Of a stretch of DNA of 64,000 bases, positions 25,281 through 34,736 are shown one piece after another; the stretch's first letter is position 1; each line of letters opens with the position of its first letter. The DNA is taken from the NCBI GenBank assembly GCA_963714205.1, contig CAVQNQ010000002.1:868001-932000 (forward strand), read 5' to 3'. Below the pieces are notes generated by a model. The model made no database searches. It was not told where the DNA came from and saw only the letters and a program-made list of their open reading frames with translations. Position numbers and translations under genes: made by a program. Source of the stretch: CAVQNQ01 sp963714205. Lineage in GTDB: Bacteria > Acidobacteriota > Terriglobia > Bryobacterales > Bryobacteraceae.

Positions 25281-26372
25281 CTACGATTCTACCGTGCTTT
25301 TCTCCGGAGCTACGTTCGTGACCGCCTGCGGTTCGTTCTTGCGCGGCGGCCGTTCATGCTTGTCGCCCACCGCCGCGGCGTGCACGCGCTCGTCGTACTT
25401 GCCGAAAATCATCTTCCCCGCGGTGGTCTGCAGGACGCTAGTCACCGAGATGTCGATGGTTTTCGAAATCAGACGCTTGGCGTTATCCACCACCACCATG
25501 GTGCCGTCGTCCAGGTAAGCCACGCCTTGGTTATATTCCTTGCCCTCCTTCAGGATAAAGACTCGCATCGTTTCGCCCGGCAGCACAATCGGTTTCAGCG
25601 AATTGGCCAGCTCATTGATGTTGAGGACCTCGACCCCGTGCAACTGGGCCACCTTGTTCAGGTTGAAATCGTTGGTGATGATCTTGCAATCGTAGACCTT
25701 CCCCAGTTCGATCAGCTTCATGTCCACGTCCCGCACCTGCGGGAAATCCTCTTCAACGATTTGCACCGTCAAGTGGGCCATTTTCTGGATGCGCTGCAGG
25801 ATGTCCAGCCCGCGCCGTCCCCGGTTCCGTTTCATAGAATCGGCGGAATCCGCCACCAACTGTAGTTCGCGCAGCACGAATTGCGGGATTACCAGCACCC
25901 CATCCAGAAAACCCGTCTCCGCAATGTCGGCAATGCGACCATCGATGATGACGCTGGTGTCGAGGATTTTGAACGACTTCTTGGAGCTGGTCTTCTCGCC
26001 CCCAAAAATGCCGCCCAATGCCGAGAGATTGAGCATGTCCCCCTTCTTAGCCCCTACGATCAGCCCCACGTAGGTCATCCACAACAGCAGAGAGACGTGC
26101 AGAAAAGCATCCTTGGTAGCGATGCTGAGCACCAGCGACATAACATAGGCGCCGATGATTCCGAGAACCGACCCTACCGCGGCTCCGATCAGCCGTTTCA
26201 GGCTGACCTGTTCCAACCGCACTTCAAAGAAGATAATGCCCGCACCCAATACCAGCCCCACCGCCCCGGAAAGCCATTGGAGCGCCGGAGTGCCGCCCAG
26301 CGGATGCAGTGCGTAAGCCGTAAGCGATAGAACCAGAACGAATATAGCACGAAGGATGACTAAGTCGAACAA
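25281..26372 (-). CDS. PIN/TRAM-domain membrane protein (YacL family)
   Basis: 363 residues. Four N-terminal membrane helices (to about residue 115) precede a PIN-like nuclease domain (KILDTSVIIDGRIADI, with acidic residues spaced as in PIN domains; IITNDFNLNKVA) and a C-terminal TRAM domain (GQGVAYL-like segment, NQGVAYLDDGTMVVVDN). Starts at TTG 26370-26372 with GAGGTGG upstream. The YacL family is predicted to bind or cleave RNA at the membrane; its target is unknown. First gene of the ispD-ispF cluster. Confidence 0.88.
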   Translation of the reverse strand: MFDLVILRAIFVLVLSLTAYALHPLGGTPALQWLSGAVGLVLGAGIIFFEVRLEQVSLKRLIGAAVGSVLGIIGAYVMSLVLSIATKDAFLHVSLLLWMTYVGLIVGAKKGDMLNLSALGGIFGGEKTSSKKSFKILDTSVIIDGRIADIAETGFLDGVLVIPQFVLRELQLVADSADSMKRNRGRRGLDILQRIQKMAHLTVQIVEEDFPQVRDVDMKLIELGKVYDCKIITNDFNLNKVAQLHGVEVLNINELANSLKPIVLPGETMRVFILKEGKEYNQGVAYLDDGTMVVVDNAKRLISKTIDISVTSVLQTTAGKMIFGKYDERVHAAAVGDKHERPPRKNEPQAVTNVAPEKSTVES

Positions 26373-26633
26373 GAGTACACCACCTCAGGGTGAGAACCTT
26401 TACTCCGCGCAATTTTCGAAAAATCCGATACATAACTCTTAATCTGCGAGCGACGTCGCGCCAAGAGTATAGCATCTCCGAATTCCGATAAATCAGGGAG
26501 GAACCCAACATCCATGGTACGAACGTAGCCGGAAATACATTCCACCGGTTTAGTACTTTAGCCTTAAGGCCGCCTGGGAATATTCCTCGGATGCCGGTCG
26601 TACCTTGCACTGCGCCAGCGGCGTGCGAAACTT

Positions 26634-27962
26634 TTGTCAGTGCCTGTTTCGCCCCAAGATTGGACGTTTGCCTTGCGGGCCCTGCGTGCGCGCAATTATC
26701 GCCTCTTCTTCAGCGGCCAGAGCATCTCCCTGATCGGCACGTGGATGACGCGGCTGGCCACCAGTTGGCTGGTCTACCGTCTTACCGGGTCCGCTCTGCT
26801 TCTGGGCGTGGTCGCCTTTGCCGGCCAAATCCCCGTATTCTTCCTGTCTCCCCTGGCGGGAGTCTGGGTGGACCGTTGGAACCGCCACCGCACCCTGGTA
26901 GTCACCCAGGTGCTTTCGATGCTGCAATCGTTTGCCTTGGCGGCGCTTTCGCTGACCGGCCTTATCACGGTGCCGGAACTCGTCGGCCTGGCGCTCCTGC
27001 AGGGTCTGGTGAATTCCTTCGATATGCCCGCACGCCAGACTTTCGTCGTCCAGATGGTGGATGACCGCAGCGACCTGGGTAACGCGATTGCCTTGAACTC
27101 CTCCATGGTCAACGCCGCGCGATTGGTGGGGCCGGCGCTGGCCGGCGTGGTGATTGCGGCGGTGGGCGAAGGCTGGTGCTTTTTCATAGATGGCGTCAGC
27201 TATATGGCCGTGATCGTCTCGCTCTTACTGATGCGGGTCGTTCGAACACCCAGGCGGGCGGTGCGCAAGCATGTGCTCGGAGAACTGGTGGAAGGCTGGA
27301 ATTACGCTACCCAGTCTTTGCCTATCCGCTCGATTCTCCTGTTGCTGTCGCTTGTCAGCCTGGTGGGGATGCCCTATACCGTGCTGATGCCCATCTTCGC
27401 CGCCAAGATCCTGCACGGCGGCCCGCACACGCTGGGGTTTCTGATGGCCGCGACGGGCGTGGGCGCGCTCACCAGCGCGATCCTGCTGGCAGCCCGTAAA
27501 TCGGTGCTCGGCCTGGGGAAAATGATCCCGATCTCGGCGGCTCTCTTCGGCGCTACATTAATTGCCTTTGCCTCTTCGCGCTCTTTTTGGCTTTCCATGG
27601 TGCTGCTGCTGGGCACCGGCTTCGGGTTCATTCAGCAACTGGCGGCCAGCAACACGATCCTGCAGACCATCGTGGAAGAGACCAAGCGTGGCCGCGTGAT
27701 GGCCTTCTACGCCATGGCTTTTCAGGGAGTGGCGCCTTTTGGCAGCCTGCTGGCCGGCGCTCTGGCCGCGCGTATCGGCGCACCCGCCACACTGATGCTC
27801 GGGGGCGTCCTGTGCATCGCCGGAGCGATCCAGTTCGCGCGCCGGCTCCCCGCCATGCGCCAAGCTGCGCGGCCCATTTATGTCCGGTTGGGTATTCTCC
27901 CCCAGATTCCCGAGGTCCCAGAGGCCCTTTCAGCCATTTCACCGGAGATTCCCGAGGCGTAG
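26634..27962 (+). CDS. MFS transporter, enterobactin-exporter-like (DHA3 type)
   Basis: 442 residues with 12 predicted membrane helices. ALRARNYRLFFSGQSISLIG opens the family, LAGVWVDRWNRHRTLV is the MFS motif A loop, and QGLVNSFDMPARQTFV is typical of the EntS-like MFS_3 group of exporters. Starts at TTG 26634 or GTG 26640; neither has a strong ribosome site. Substrate unknown. Divergent from yacL across 261 nt. Confidence 0.85.
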   Translation: MSVPVSPQDWTFALRALRARNYRLFFSGQSISLIGTWMTRLATSWLVYRLTGSALLLGVVAFAGQIPVFFLSPLAGVWVDRWNRHRTLVVTQVLSMLQSFALAALSLTGLITVPELVGLALLQGLVNSFDMPARQTFVVQMVDDRSDLGNAIALNSSMVNAARLVGPALAGVVIAAVGEGWCFFIDGVSYMAVIVSLLLMRVVRTPRRAVRKHVLGELVEGWNYATQSLPIRSILLLLSLVSLVGMPYTVLMPIFAAKILHGGPHTLGFLMAATGVGALTSAILLAARKSVLGLGKMIPISAALFGATLIAFASSRSFWLSMVLLLGTGFGFIQQLAASNTILQTIVEETKRGRVMAFYAMAFQGVAPFGSLLAGALAARIGAPATLMLGGVLCIAGAIQFARRLPAMRQAARPIYVRLGILPQIPEVPEALSAISPEIPEA

Positions 27963-28047
27963 CGCCTCGAATTGGACTTTCGACGCGTAACTGGGAATGC
28001 TACTCTACGGATGTTTGAGTTGCAGCTCAAACGGGAGGCAACTAACC

Positions 28048-28563
28048 TTGATACGCTCACTCGCGATTGTTACTGCCCTTCTGCTGGCCGCGCTTCCACT
28101 GGCCGCCCAGCAGACCGGCACCCTCAAAGTCAATGCCAATCCCGGTAAGGCCGGGGTTTTCGTGGACGGCAAGTACCTGGGACCGGCGGCGAATTTCGGA
28201 ATGTCCCGCACTTACACCGTGGCCGCCGGGGAACATGAGATCAAGCTCGTTGATCCACGCTATGAAGAGGTGGTTACTAAAGTTACGGTCACTCCCGGGA
28301 AAAAGACCGTCGTTGCCGAGACCCTAAAGCCCCTGCCGCTCGCCAAACCGCCTTTTGGCGTCCTGCGCACCGAGGCTGCCGACAAGTTTGCCGCGGTCTA
28401 TATCAATGGCAAGTTCTACGGCCACGCCGGCGAATTCAACAACGTCGTGCAGGGCCTGCTCCTGCCGCCGGGCCAATATGAAGTCCGCATCGAACCCGCC
28501 AGCGGAGCGCCGGTCGTCCAAAAGGTGACGATCGAAGCCAACAAGACGGTCATCGTGAAATAG
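28048..28563 (+). CDS. Secreted PEGA-domain protein
   Basis: 171 residues from TTG 28048, with GGGAGGC upstream. The signal peptide LIRSLAIVTALLLAALPLAA is followed by two PEGA-like beta-sandwich repeats: GTLKVNANPGKAGVFVDGKY with HEIKLVDPRYEE, and FAAVYINGKFYGHAGEFNN with YEVRIEPASG. PEGA domains are surface or periplasmic beta modules often in large proteins; here the protein is almost only PEGA. An ATG at 27997 is in frame but would precede the signal peptide by 17 residues. Confidence 0.8.
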   Translation: MIRSLAIVTALLLAALPLAAQQTGTLKVNANPGKAGVFVDGKYLGPAANFGMSRTYTVAAGEHEIKLVDPRYEEVVTKVTVTPGKKTVVAETLKPLPLAKPPFGVLRTEAADKFAAVYINGKFYGHAGEFNNVVQGLLLPPGQYEVRIEPASGAPVVQKVTIEANKTVIVK

Positions 28564-28568
28564 CTAAG

Positions 28569-28601
28569 CCGGGAGGCTCGCCCACGCGGGCCTACCTCCG
28601 G
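28569..28601. terminator. Hairpin between convergent PEGA and RsbRD_N-like genes
   Basis: An 11-bp stem with bulges (CCGGGAGG...CCTCCGG outer, GCCC-ACGC-GGGC inner) fills the 41-nt gap between convergent stop codons. It could terminate both transcripts; no T-run is present. Confidence 0.5.
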
Positions 28602-28604
28602 ACT

Positions 28605-29054
28605 TTACGCCGCCGCTATATTTCTTCGCAGCGCGCTCTCATAGCCGCGCACCAGGTGAACGAGCAGCAAGTCGAAGAAATAGCTCAATCGCCGTTCCAA
28701 CTCCTCTTCTGCGAAGAGTTCGACGCTGCTGTTGGACGCGATGTGTTCCTCCACGTATTCCATGGTCTTTTGCCGGAGCAGGCATAAACCCCGCACGGAT
28801 TCGTGGAGCGGAATCTCCTGTTCGAAACGCATTCTGCCGAGCCGCTCGTAGCGGCGGGCCAGATCGTCCGGACTGCCAACCGTGAGCCAGTGCCCCAGGT
28901 TGCGCAGCAAATCGTCTCCCCATTCCCGCAATTCGCTATCCAGCAGAGTCCGCAAGTGCGGCAGCTCGGGCTCCCGCCGGATCGCTTCCACAACGCGGGC
29001 GATGATCCGGTCCCAATGCGTTTCGACCAAGTGAACAAGTTTGCCGGAAAGCAT
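28605..29054 (-). CDS. Stand-alone RsbRD N-terminal-like domain protein
   Basis: 149 residues, all alpha-helical. THWDRIIARVVEAIRREPEL and PHLRTLLDSELREWGDDLLR match the opening of the RsbT co-antagonist RsbRD N-terminal domain, and RGLCLLRQKTMEYVEE the later helix. In RsbRD proteins this globin-like sensor domain is fused to STAS; here there is no STAS domain and no partner gene. Likely a cytosolic sensor or anti-antagonist fragment; the partner is unknown. Confidence 0.65.
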   Translation of the reverse strand: MLSGKLVHLVETHWDRIIARVVEAIRREPELPHLRTLLDSELREWGDDLLRNLGHWLTVGSPDDLARRYERLGRMRFEQEIPLHESVRGLCLLRQKTMEYVEEHIASNSSVELFAEEELERRLSYFFDLLLVHLVRGYESALRRNIAAA

Positions 29055-29115
29055 GGTTCACCCCCGCTGGTAGTATCTTAGTCCCAAAAACCGCCGCGGG
29101 AAATGGGTGCAAAGA

Positions 29116-30678
29116 TCAAACGAGCGCGTAATTGGCAGCGATTCGTCCGAACTCTTCCACTTGGCTGGTCTGCCAGGCGGCGTCGCGCCCCAACTCGCGA
29201 GCCAGCAGCGCGGCCGCGTGCGGCGCCATGGCCACGGAGGCCCTGGCATTCAGGAACAGCGCCCGCGTGCGCCGGGCCAGAACGTCTTCTAGCGTGCGGG
29301 CCATCTCGTGGCGCGCCGCCCACACCACCTCCGCACCCGTGTAGGGCAACGCCGCGTCGAGCGGCTCTCCCAGGCCCGCTTCGCTCTCCTCCAGCGCGCA
29401 CACGGCCGGCGCATCCGCCCCGTAAACCCGCAGACGGCCGAGTTTATCGGCGGCGGTGTGGAAACCGTGAATGTTAAGGTGGCCGGTGAGGCAAGGCTTC
29501 TCGGGGAGGCGCGCGAGCGTGGCCGCCAGGTTCACGCAATCCTCGGCCATGTGGCGATAGGTGGTCCACTTCCCGCCGCAGATCGTAACCATCCCGGAAT
29601 TCTCGATCCGGATGGTGTGATCGCGCGACAGCGCCGCGGTGTTGCCGGATTCGCCGGCACGCACCAGCGGCCGTATGCCTGCGAACACGCTCAGCACGTC
29701 GCCGCGCGAGGGCCGCTTGTCCAGGTACAGGGAGGCGGTCCGGAGAATGAACTCAACCTCCTGCTCCTGCGCCACCGGCTCCGGCTGGGCCTCCGCTATG
29801 GGCGTATCGGTGGTGCCCACCACCGTGTGGCCGTGCCAGGGAATGGCGAACATCACCCGCCCGTCGCTGGTGTGCGGCACCATGATGGCGCTATCGCTCG
29901 CCAGAAACGACCCGTCGAAAACCAGGTGAATACCCTGGCTGGGAGCGATCATCGGCTCGACGCCGGCTTCCGCCATGCGACGAACCTCGTCGGCGAACGG
30001 CCCGGTGGCGTTAATCACCACCGGCGCGCGGGCTTTGAATTCTTCGCCGGTCTCGGCATCGCGGAAGCGCACGCCAGCCACAAAGCCATCGCCGTCCCGG
30101 GTGAGAGCGATCACCGGGGCATAGTTCAGCAACGTGGCGCCCTGCTCGAAGGCGGTGGCCGCCAGGTTGATGAGCAGCCTGGAATCGTCGAATTGTCCAT
30201 CGAAATAGATGACGCCCCCGCGCAGGCCGTCGGTCTTGATGGTGGGGAGCCGCTCGAGCGTCTCTTCGCGAGAGAGAATGCGTGAAGCGCCGAAGCCGTA
30301 TTTGCCGGCCAGCAGGTTGTAGAGCTTCAGCCCGATGCCGTAGAAAGGCGCCTCCCACCAGTCGTAGTTCGGCACCACGAAACCCAGGTTGCGGACCAGG
30401 TGAGGCGCGTTCTGCAACATCAGCCCGCGCTCCTTGAGCGCCTCCATCACCAGCGAGACGTTGCCCTGCTCGAGGTAGCGAACGCCTCCGTGCACCAGCT
30501 TGGTGCTGCGGCTGGAAGTGCCTTTGCCGAAATCGCTGCGTTCGAGGAGCAGCACCTCGTAGCCGCGCGTGGCCGCGTCGATGGCCACGCCGACACCGGT
30601 GGCGCCGCCGCCGACCACAATCATGTCCCACCGCTCCGCGCGCGCGTGGAAGCGGCGGAACATCTCTTCTCTGTTCAT
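29116..30678 (-). CDS. glpD: Aerobic glycerol-3-phosphate dehydrogenase (FAD)
   Basis: 520 residues from ATG 30676-30678. DMIVVGGGATGVGVAIDAAT binds FAD, STKLVHGGVRYLEQG is the conserved second motif, and GKWTTYRHMAED is typical of GlpA/GlpD C-terminal halves. Oxidises sn-glycerol 3-phosphate to DHAP at the membrane, passing electrons to quinone. Longer in-frame sequence to 30723 is only the hairpin region. A decayed glycerophosphodiesterase gene nearby (34.2 kb) would have supplied its substrate. Confidence 0.93.
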   Translation of the reverse strand: MNREEMFRRFHARAERWDMIVVGGGATGVGVAIDAATRGYEVLLLERSDFGKGTSSRSTKLVHGGVRYLEQGNVSLVMEALKERGLMLQNAPHLVRNLGFVVPNYDWWEAPFYGIGLKLYNLLAGKYGFGASRILSREETLERLPTIKTDGLRGGVIYFDGQFDDSRLLINLAATAFEQGATLLNYAPVIALTRDGDGFVAGVRFRDAETGEEFKARAPVVINATGPFADEVRRMAEAGVEPMIAPSQGIHLVFDGSFLASDSAIMVPHTSDGRVMFAIPWHGHTVVGTTDTPIAEAQPEPVAQEQEVEFILRTASLYLDKRPSRGDVLSVFAGIRPLVRAGESGNTAALSRDHTIRIENSGMVTICGGKWTTYRHMAEDCVNLAATLARLPEKPCLTGHLNIHGFHTAADKLGRLRVYGADAPAVCALEESEAGLGEPLDAALPYTGAEVVWAARHEMARTLEDVLARRTRALFLNARASVAMAPHAAALLARELGRDAAWQTSQVEEFGRIAANYALV

Positions 30679-30688
30679 GTGAAAATGC

Positions 30689-30714
30689 GCGGCGCGCCCT
30701 CCGGAGCGCGCCGC
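30689..30714 (-). terminator. Hairpin downstream of the TonB-type receptor gene
   Basis: Perfect 9-bp stem GCGGCGCGC/GCGCGCCGC with an 8-nt loop, followed on the minus strand by GCATTTTC. It lies between the receptor stop (30731) and the glpD start (30678), so glpD probably depends on read-through or its own promoter. Confidence 0.6.
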
Positions 30715-30730
30715 TATGGACAATTGTCGC

Positions 30731-33700
30731 CTAAAAGATCAGCTTGAGTGCAAACTGGCCTTGCCGCGAGGGGTAGGTCGTGCGGACGGTACCGAAGGCG
30801 GAACTGGTAATTTGCGTGTTCGGAATCCCGAAATTCGTATGGTTCAAAACGTTAAAGAACTCCGCCCGGAATTGCAGCCGGGCCCGTTCGTGGATCCGGA
30901 AGTTCTTATCGGCGGAGAAGTCCCACTGATCGAAATTGGGAGCGCGGAACGAATTCCGGCCGACATTCCCGTACGGATCGCTGGCCGGCGGAGTGGTGAA
31001 GGTGTACCCGGCGAAGTATGTATTCAGCATCTGCGACCGGCTCTGGCTTACCGAGCTGCCGGTTACGTTGGGACGCAGTTCCGGCTGGCCGCGGTAGTCG
31101 TTGGAAAGCGAGCTGACGATGTTGGCGCCGGTCGCGCCATAAGTCACGTCCAGCGGTTGGCCCGTGTGAGCGGTATTGATGCTGTTGATCTCCCATCCCC
31201 CCACGACCCCATCCAGCACTGGATTCATGTTGGAGCCGAATTGCCGTCCCTTGCCGAAGGGAAGCTGGTAGACCACGCTGGTGACGTTATTGAACTTCAC
31301 GTCGAAGCTGGAGGGTCCTTTTTCCGCGGCCAGATCGCGAATATTTTGTGGGTTGGCCTGGTAGTAGCCCGCGAAATACTCGAGCGCCTGCTCGGAATCG
31401 CCCATCCCGTTACCCCAGGTGAACGCGTTCAAGACATAGAAGCCTCTCGTGAAACTGTGTTCCACGCGGGCCGAGAGGCCATTGTAGTGATCGTCGCCGG
31501 CCGGATCGAGCCACGTGATCGGCCCGAAAGTCGGGATCGGCAAGCGCGCCGAGACTCCCAGGCTTTGGCCCGGCTGGTTCGGAGCCGCCTGATTGTAATC
31601 GGCGATGATGGGGAGCCGCAGGCTATGGTTCCCGTTGTACGACAACTCCAACACCGTGTTCTTGGGAAGCTGCCGCTGCACCGAGAAAAACCAGTTCTGG
31701 ATGTACGGCCATTTGCTGTCCGGCGGGGTGTAGACCACGTTGGAATTGGCCGGATTGAAAGCCGCGGGGCTGGCGATGTTCGTGCTAAAGCTGTTCAACG
31801 TCGTCAGGAAGGTCGAGCTGGTGGGATTCGACTGGCTGAGGACGCCGAAAAGGGCCTGAGGAGCATTGATCCCCTCCTGGGCGCTTCCGGGCCGGTTGAA
31901 GAAGGTGTAGCTGATGCCATATCCGCCGCGGACTACCGTCTTCGAATCGATGCTGTATGCCAGGCCAAGCCGCGGGCCCCAGTCGTTGTAGTCGGGGTGG
32001 ACCAGGCTGCGGTTATACAGGCTTCCGCTGGTGGCTTTGATCATGGTATCGGTGGTGGGGTCGAAATTCGAGTAGTTGTTATCGCGCTCGTAGAGCGGGG
32101 AGGCGAACTCATACCGCAGACCGACGTTCATTGTCAGCTTGGAGGTCATTCGAAAATCGTCCTGAAAATACAGCGAGTGCACGAACTGGCGCAGGTTGAT
32201 AACCGAATAGCTCCCCAGGTTGATCTGATTGGGAGTGCCGAAGTAGAAATCCGCGAGACTGTAGCTGGTCGAGTCGCTCGGAATCGTGCAGCCGGTTGGC
32301 TGGTCCAGTTCCGCGCAGGTGGGCTTGCTGAACGCCCCGCTGTACGTGTCTTGACCATAGAGCGGATTGGTGTCCAGAATCTCGGTGCGGATGTTTAGAT
32401 ACTGATAACCCACTTTGAGGGAATGCCGGCCCAGGGTCTTCGAATAATTGAATTCCGGATCCCAGGAAGTGGGATTCTGGAACTGCGGATTGCTGGTTTG
32501 CCGGCCCAGGGCGGTGAGTCCGCTGATGGTCTGCGTGTCGAGTCCGCCGGTCAGGCTGGGCGTCGTCGGCAGGCCTTGAAAGCCGCCGTACAGGGCCGAC
32601 ATGCTCGGGCCGCCCAGATACGGCGGCTCTTTGCCTCCCAGAATATGGGAGAAACCCAGGCGGGCCTGGAACAGAGAGGTTGGCGTGACGGTCCAGGTGT
32701 AGCCCAGCGAAGCATTCTGATCGATGACGTGAATGTAGCCGTTGCCATCACCGCCGGACGGCCCGGTCAGGTCCGGCGCGTAGTACTGCAAATCTTTGCG
32801 CTGGCTGAAACGCAGGAACGCCGTCATGCGATCGTTGATCTGCCCGTCGATCTTGGCGTCGAATTTGTCGCCGTAATCTTTGATCAGCAGGAGCGCCTCG
32901 TCGTTGTTGGAGCGCCCGGGCCCATTGGGCGCCGGGAGCGCGTTCAGGACCGCGGCGGCAAAGGGATTCAACTGGGAGATTGGGATCTGCGTGTTCGCCG
33001 GGTAGACGGTGCTGGTCAGCTGGTCGACCACCGTCACGGGGAGGATGCCCTGGCGATCGTTCATGTCGGGAATGGAGTCGAAATTAAGATAGCGCTGCAA
33101 CTGGCGGAAGCCCTCGTAATCCGCGAAGAAGAACAGCTTGTTCTTGATGAAAGGCCCGCCGATGGTGGCCCCGAACTGGTTGCGCTGCAGCGTGGGCTTG
33201 ACGAACACGGCCGGGCTGAACAGAAAGCCGGTGGCGTTCAGATCGGTATTGCGCATGAATTCGTAGGCGCTACCGTGAAACTGGTTGGTTCCGGACTTCA
33301 TGACCGCGTTCACCACCGCGCCGCCCACGCGCCCATATTCCGCGCTGTAGTTGCTGGTGATGACTTTGAACTCGGCCAGCGCGTCCGGCGACAACTGCAC
33401 CAACTGCGCGGAGTAGCCCTGGTTGCTGGTGCCATAGGCATTGTTGTCCAGGCCGTCCAGCAGGAAATTGTTATACGTGCTGCGCATGCCGTTCACGTTG
33501 AAGGCGCCCTCGCGCGGCGTGCCGCTGGGCGAGAACGTGGCCGAGATGGGAGACTTGACGGCGTTCGTGGACAAGAGCGCCAGGTCGGCGTAATTGCGGC
33601 CGTTCAACGGGAGTTCCGCAACCGCCTCCGTATTGATCACCTGTCCGTGTTCGCTTGAATCCGTCTCCAGCGCGGCGGCCACGCCGGTCACTTCAACCGT

Positions 33701-34042
33701 CTCGGTGATTGCGCCCACCTGCATGGCAACGTCCACCCTCTGGCGCGCGTTCACGTTTACCTGCACATCCGCGGTGGTGAACTTCGAGAATCCGGCCTGC
33801 TCCACCACGACGCTGTAGCGGCCCACTTTCACGTTAAAGAAATCGTAGTTACCGCTTTCGTCGGTGGCTGTCTTGGCCTGGATACCCGTATCCATATTGG
33901 TCAGGGTCACGGTGGCTTTGGTAATCGCGCCGCCGGACGGATCGCGCACCGTTCCCAGAACCTCGGCCGTATCGAACTGGGCGAAAAGCGCCGCGGTCAT
34001 TACGAAACACGCGACAGCTATTGCTTTTATCATGTTCTGCAT
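30731..34042 (-). CDS. Large TonB-dependent outer-membrane receptor with N-terminal carboxypeptidase-regulatory domain (Oar-like)
   Basis: 1103 residues. Signal peptide to about FAQFD; an N-terminal carboxypeptidase-regulatory-like fold (EVLGTVRDPSGGAITKATVT; TDESGNYDFFNVKVGRYSV), a plug region (EAVAELPLNGRNYADLALLS; NGMRSTYNNFLLDGLDNNAY; SAEYGRVGGAVVNAVMKSG) and a long beta-barrel ending in the terminal aromatic residue FALKLIF, as outer-membrane barrels do. Such receptors are strongly expanded in Acidobacteriota. The ligand cannot be inferred; glpD downstream is separated by a terminator. Confidence 0.88.
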   Translation of the reverse strand: MQNMIKAIAVACFVMTAALFAQFDTAEVLGTVRDPSGGAITKATVTLTNMDTGIQAKTATDESGNYDFFNVKVGRYSVVVEQAGFSKFTTADVQVNVNARQRVDVAMQVGAITETVEVTGVAAALETDSSEHGQVINTEAVAELPLNGRNYADLALLSTNAVKSPISATFSPSGTPREGAFNVNGMRSTYNNFLLDGLDNNAYGTSNQGYSAQLVQLSPDALAEFKVITSNYSAEYGRVGGAVVNAVMKSGTNQFHGSAYEFMRNTDLNATGFLFSPAVFVKPTLQRNQFGATIGGPFIKNKLFFFADYEGFRQLQRYLNFDSIPDMNDRQGILPVTVVDQLTSTVYPANTQIPISQLNPFAAAVLNALPAPNGPGRSNNDEALLLIKDYGDKFDAKIDGQINDRMTAFLRFSQRKDLQYYAPDLTGPSGGDGNGYIHVIDQNASLGYTWTVTPTSLFQARLGFSHILGGKEPPYLGGPSMSALYGGFQGLPTTPSLTGGLDTQTISGLTALGRQTSNPQFQNPTSWDPEFNYSKTLGRHSLKVGYQYLNIRTEILDTNPLYGQDTYSGAFSKPTCAELDQPTGCTIPSDSTSYSLADFYFGTPNQINLGSYSVINLRQFVHSLYFQDDFRMTSKLTMNVGLRYEFASPLYERDNNYSNFDPTTDTMIKATSGSLYNRSLVHPDYNDWGPRLGLAYSIDSKTVVRGGYGISYTFFNRPGSAQEGINAPQALFGVLSQSNPTSSTFLTTLNSFSTNIASPAAFNPANSNVVYTPPDSKWPYIQNWFFSVQRQLPKNTVLELSYNGNHSLRLPIIADYNQAAPNQPGQSLGVSARLPIPTFGPITWLDPAGDDHYNGLSARVEHSFTRGFYVLNAFTWGNGMGDSEQALEYFAGYYQANPQNIRDLAAEKGPSSFDVKFNNVTSVVYQLPFGKGRQFGSNMNPVLDGVVGGWEINSINTAHTGQPLDVTYGATGANIVSSLSNDYRGQPELRPNVTGSSVSQSRSQMLNTYFAGYTFTTPPASDPYGNVGRNSFRAPNFDQWDFSADKNFRIHERARLQFRAEFFNVLNHTNFGIPNTQITSSAFGTVRTTYPSRQGQFALKLIF

Positions 34043-34237
34043 TCTTTTTCGAGACCTCCCCGCGATGGTAACTTCAGAATGTTACGAGCCGTTCGCATAA
34101 CTGTTACAGCCCTGTTAATACCTGGAAAAATGTCGCTCATGTGGAATGCTGGCCGAACGGCGCTTTCAGACTTTTTTTGCTACTCCCGAGTGCGGCTGCG
34201 TCTAATATATGACAATGGGTTATTGGGGTCAATTGCT
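34043..34237. promoter_or_regulatory. Divergent upstream region of the receptor and the GDPD remnant
   Basis: 195 nt, noticeably A/T-richer than the surroundings. TAATAT near 34204 could be a -10 for the plus-strand remnant. Nothing else is certain. Confidence 0.25.
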
Positions 34238-34449
34238 ATGTTCAATCGAATTGTCTCGTTTAGTATCATCCTGTTCGCTCTGGCCGCGCCGTAGTCGAGG
34301 CGGCCCATAAAGCCGGTCTTCAAGTGGTGCCCTGGACCGCCGATAGCGAGGCCGATTGGGATCGCCTCATCGAGGCCAAGGTGGACGCCATCATCAGCGA
34401 TGATCCGGCCGCGCTGATCGCCTATCTCAAACAGAAGGGGGTGCGGTGA
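34238..34449 (+). pseudogene. Glycerophosphodiester phosphodiesterase remnant (internal deletion)
   Basis: ATG 34238 encodes the start of a signal peptide (MFNRIVSFSIILFALAAP, then stop). From 34291, in another frame, 52 codons encode AAHKAGLQVVPWTADSEADW and VDAIISDDPAALIAYLKQKG, the C-terminal end of GDPD enzymes (the family's VxxWTVN and DGIITDxP blocks). The catalytic body is missing, so a large internal deletion joined the two ends out of frame. Confidence 0.65.
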
Positions 34450-34513
34450 GGATCAGCCGCGCGCTTGTCGAGCGGCGGCTTTTTCCGACTCGTGGTTAAA
34501 TAGAAAAAGGTAC

Positions 34514-34589
34514 GCCACGGTAGCTCAGTCGGTAGAGCGGCAGTTTTGTAAACTGCGGGTCGCAGGTTCGATTCCTGTCCGTGGCTCCA
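34514..34589 (+). tRNA. tRNA-Thr (anticodon TGT)
   Basis: 76 nt with encoded CCA. Acceptor GCCACGG/CCGTGGC, D-arm GCTCAGTCGGTAGAGC, anticodon stem GCAGT/ACTGC around TTTGTAA (anticodon TGT, reads ACA/ACG), T-arm GCAGGTTCGATTCCTGT. Second threonine tRNA in the window. Confidence 0.97.
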
Positions 34590-34736
34590 CTCTTCCATTC
34601 AGCCCGCGGAGTAATGGGACCTCCGCCTCCGACGCGCGGCCTGCCAATCGCCCTTGGCGCACCCTGAAGACGGTCGCCTGGGGGGACGTGTCGGGGTTCC
34701 GCGCGCCTTGAGGCGCAAACATCCGCTGGGGCTTGG

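Noticed and set aside
29308..30285. Long plus-strand frame opposite glpD
   Set aside because: Composition (His/Gly/Arg-rich) is that of a GC shadow; glpD is unambiguous.
34525..34722. Minus-strand frame with a VEPRTGIEPATRSLQ-like segment
   Set aside because: This is the reverse translation of the tRNA-Thr(TGT) gene, a well-known false protein motif.
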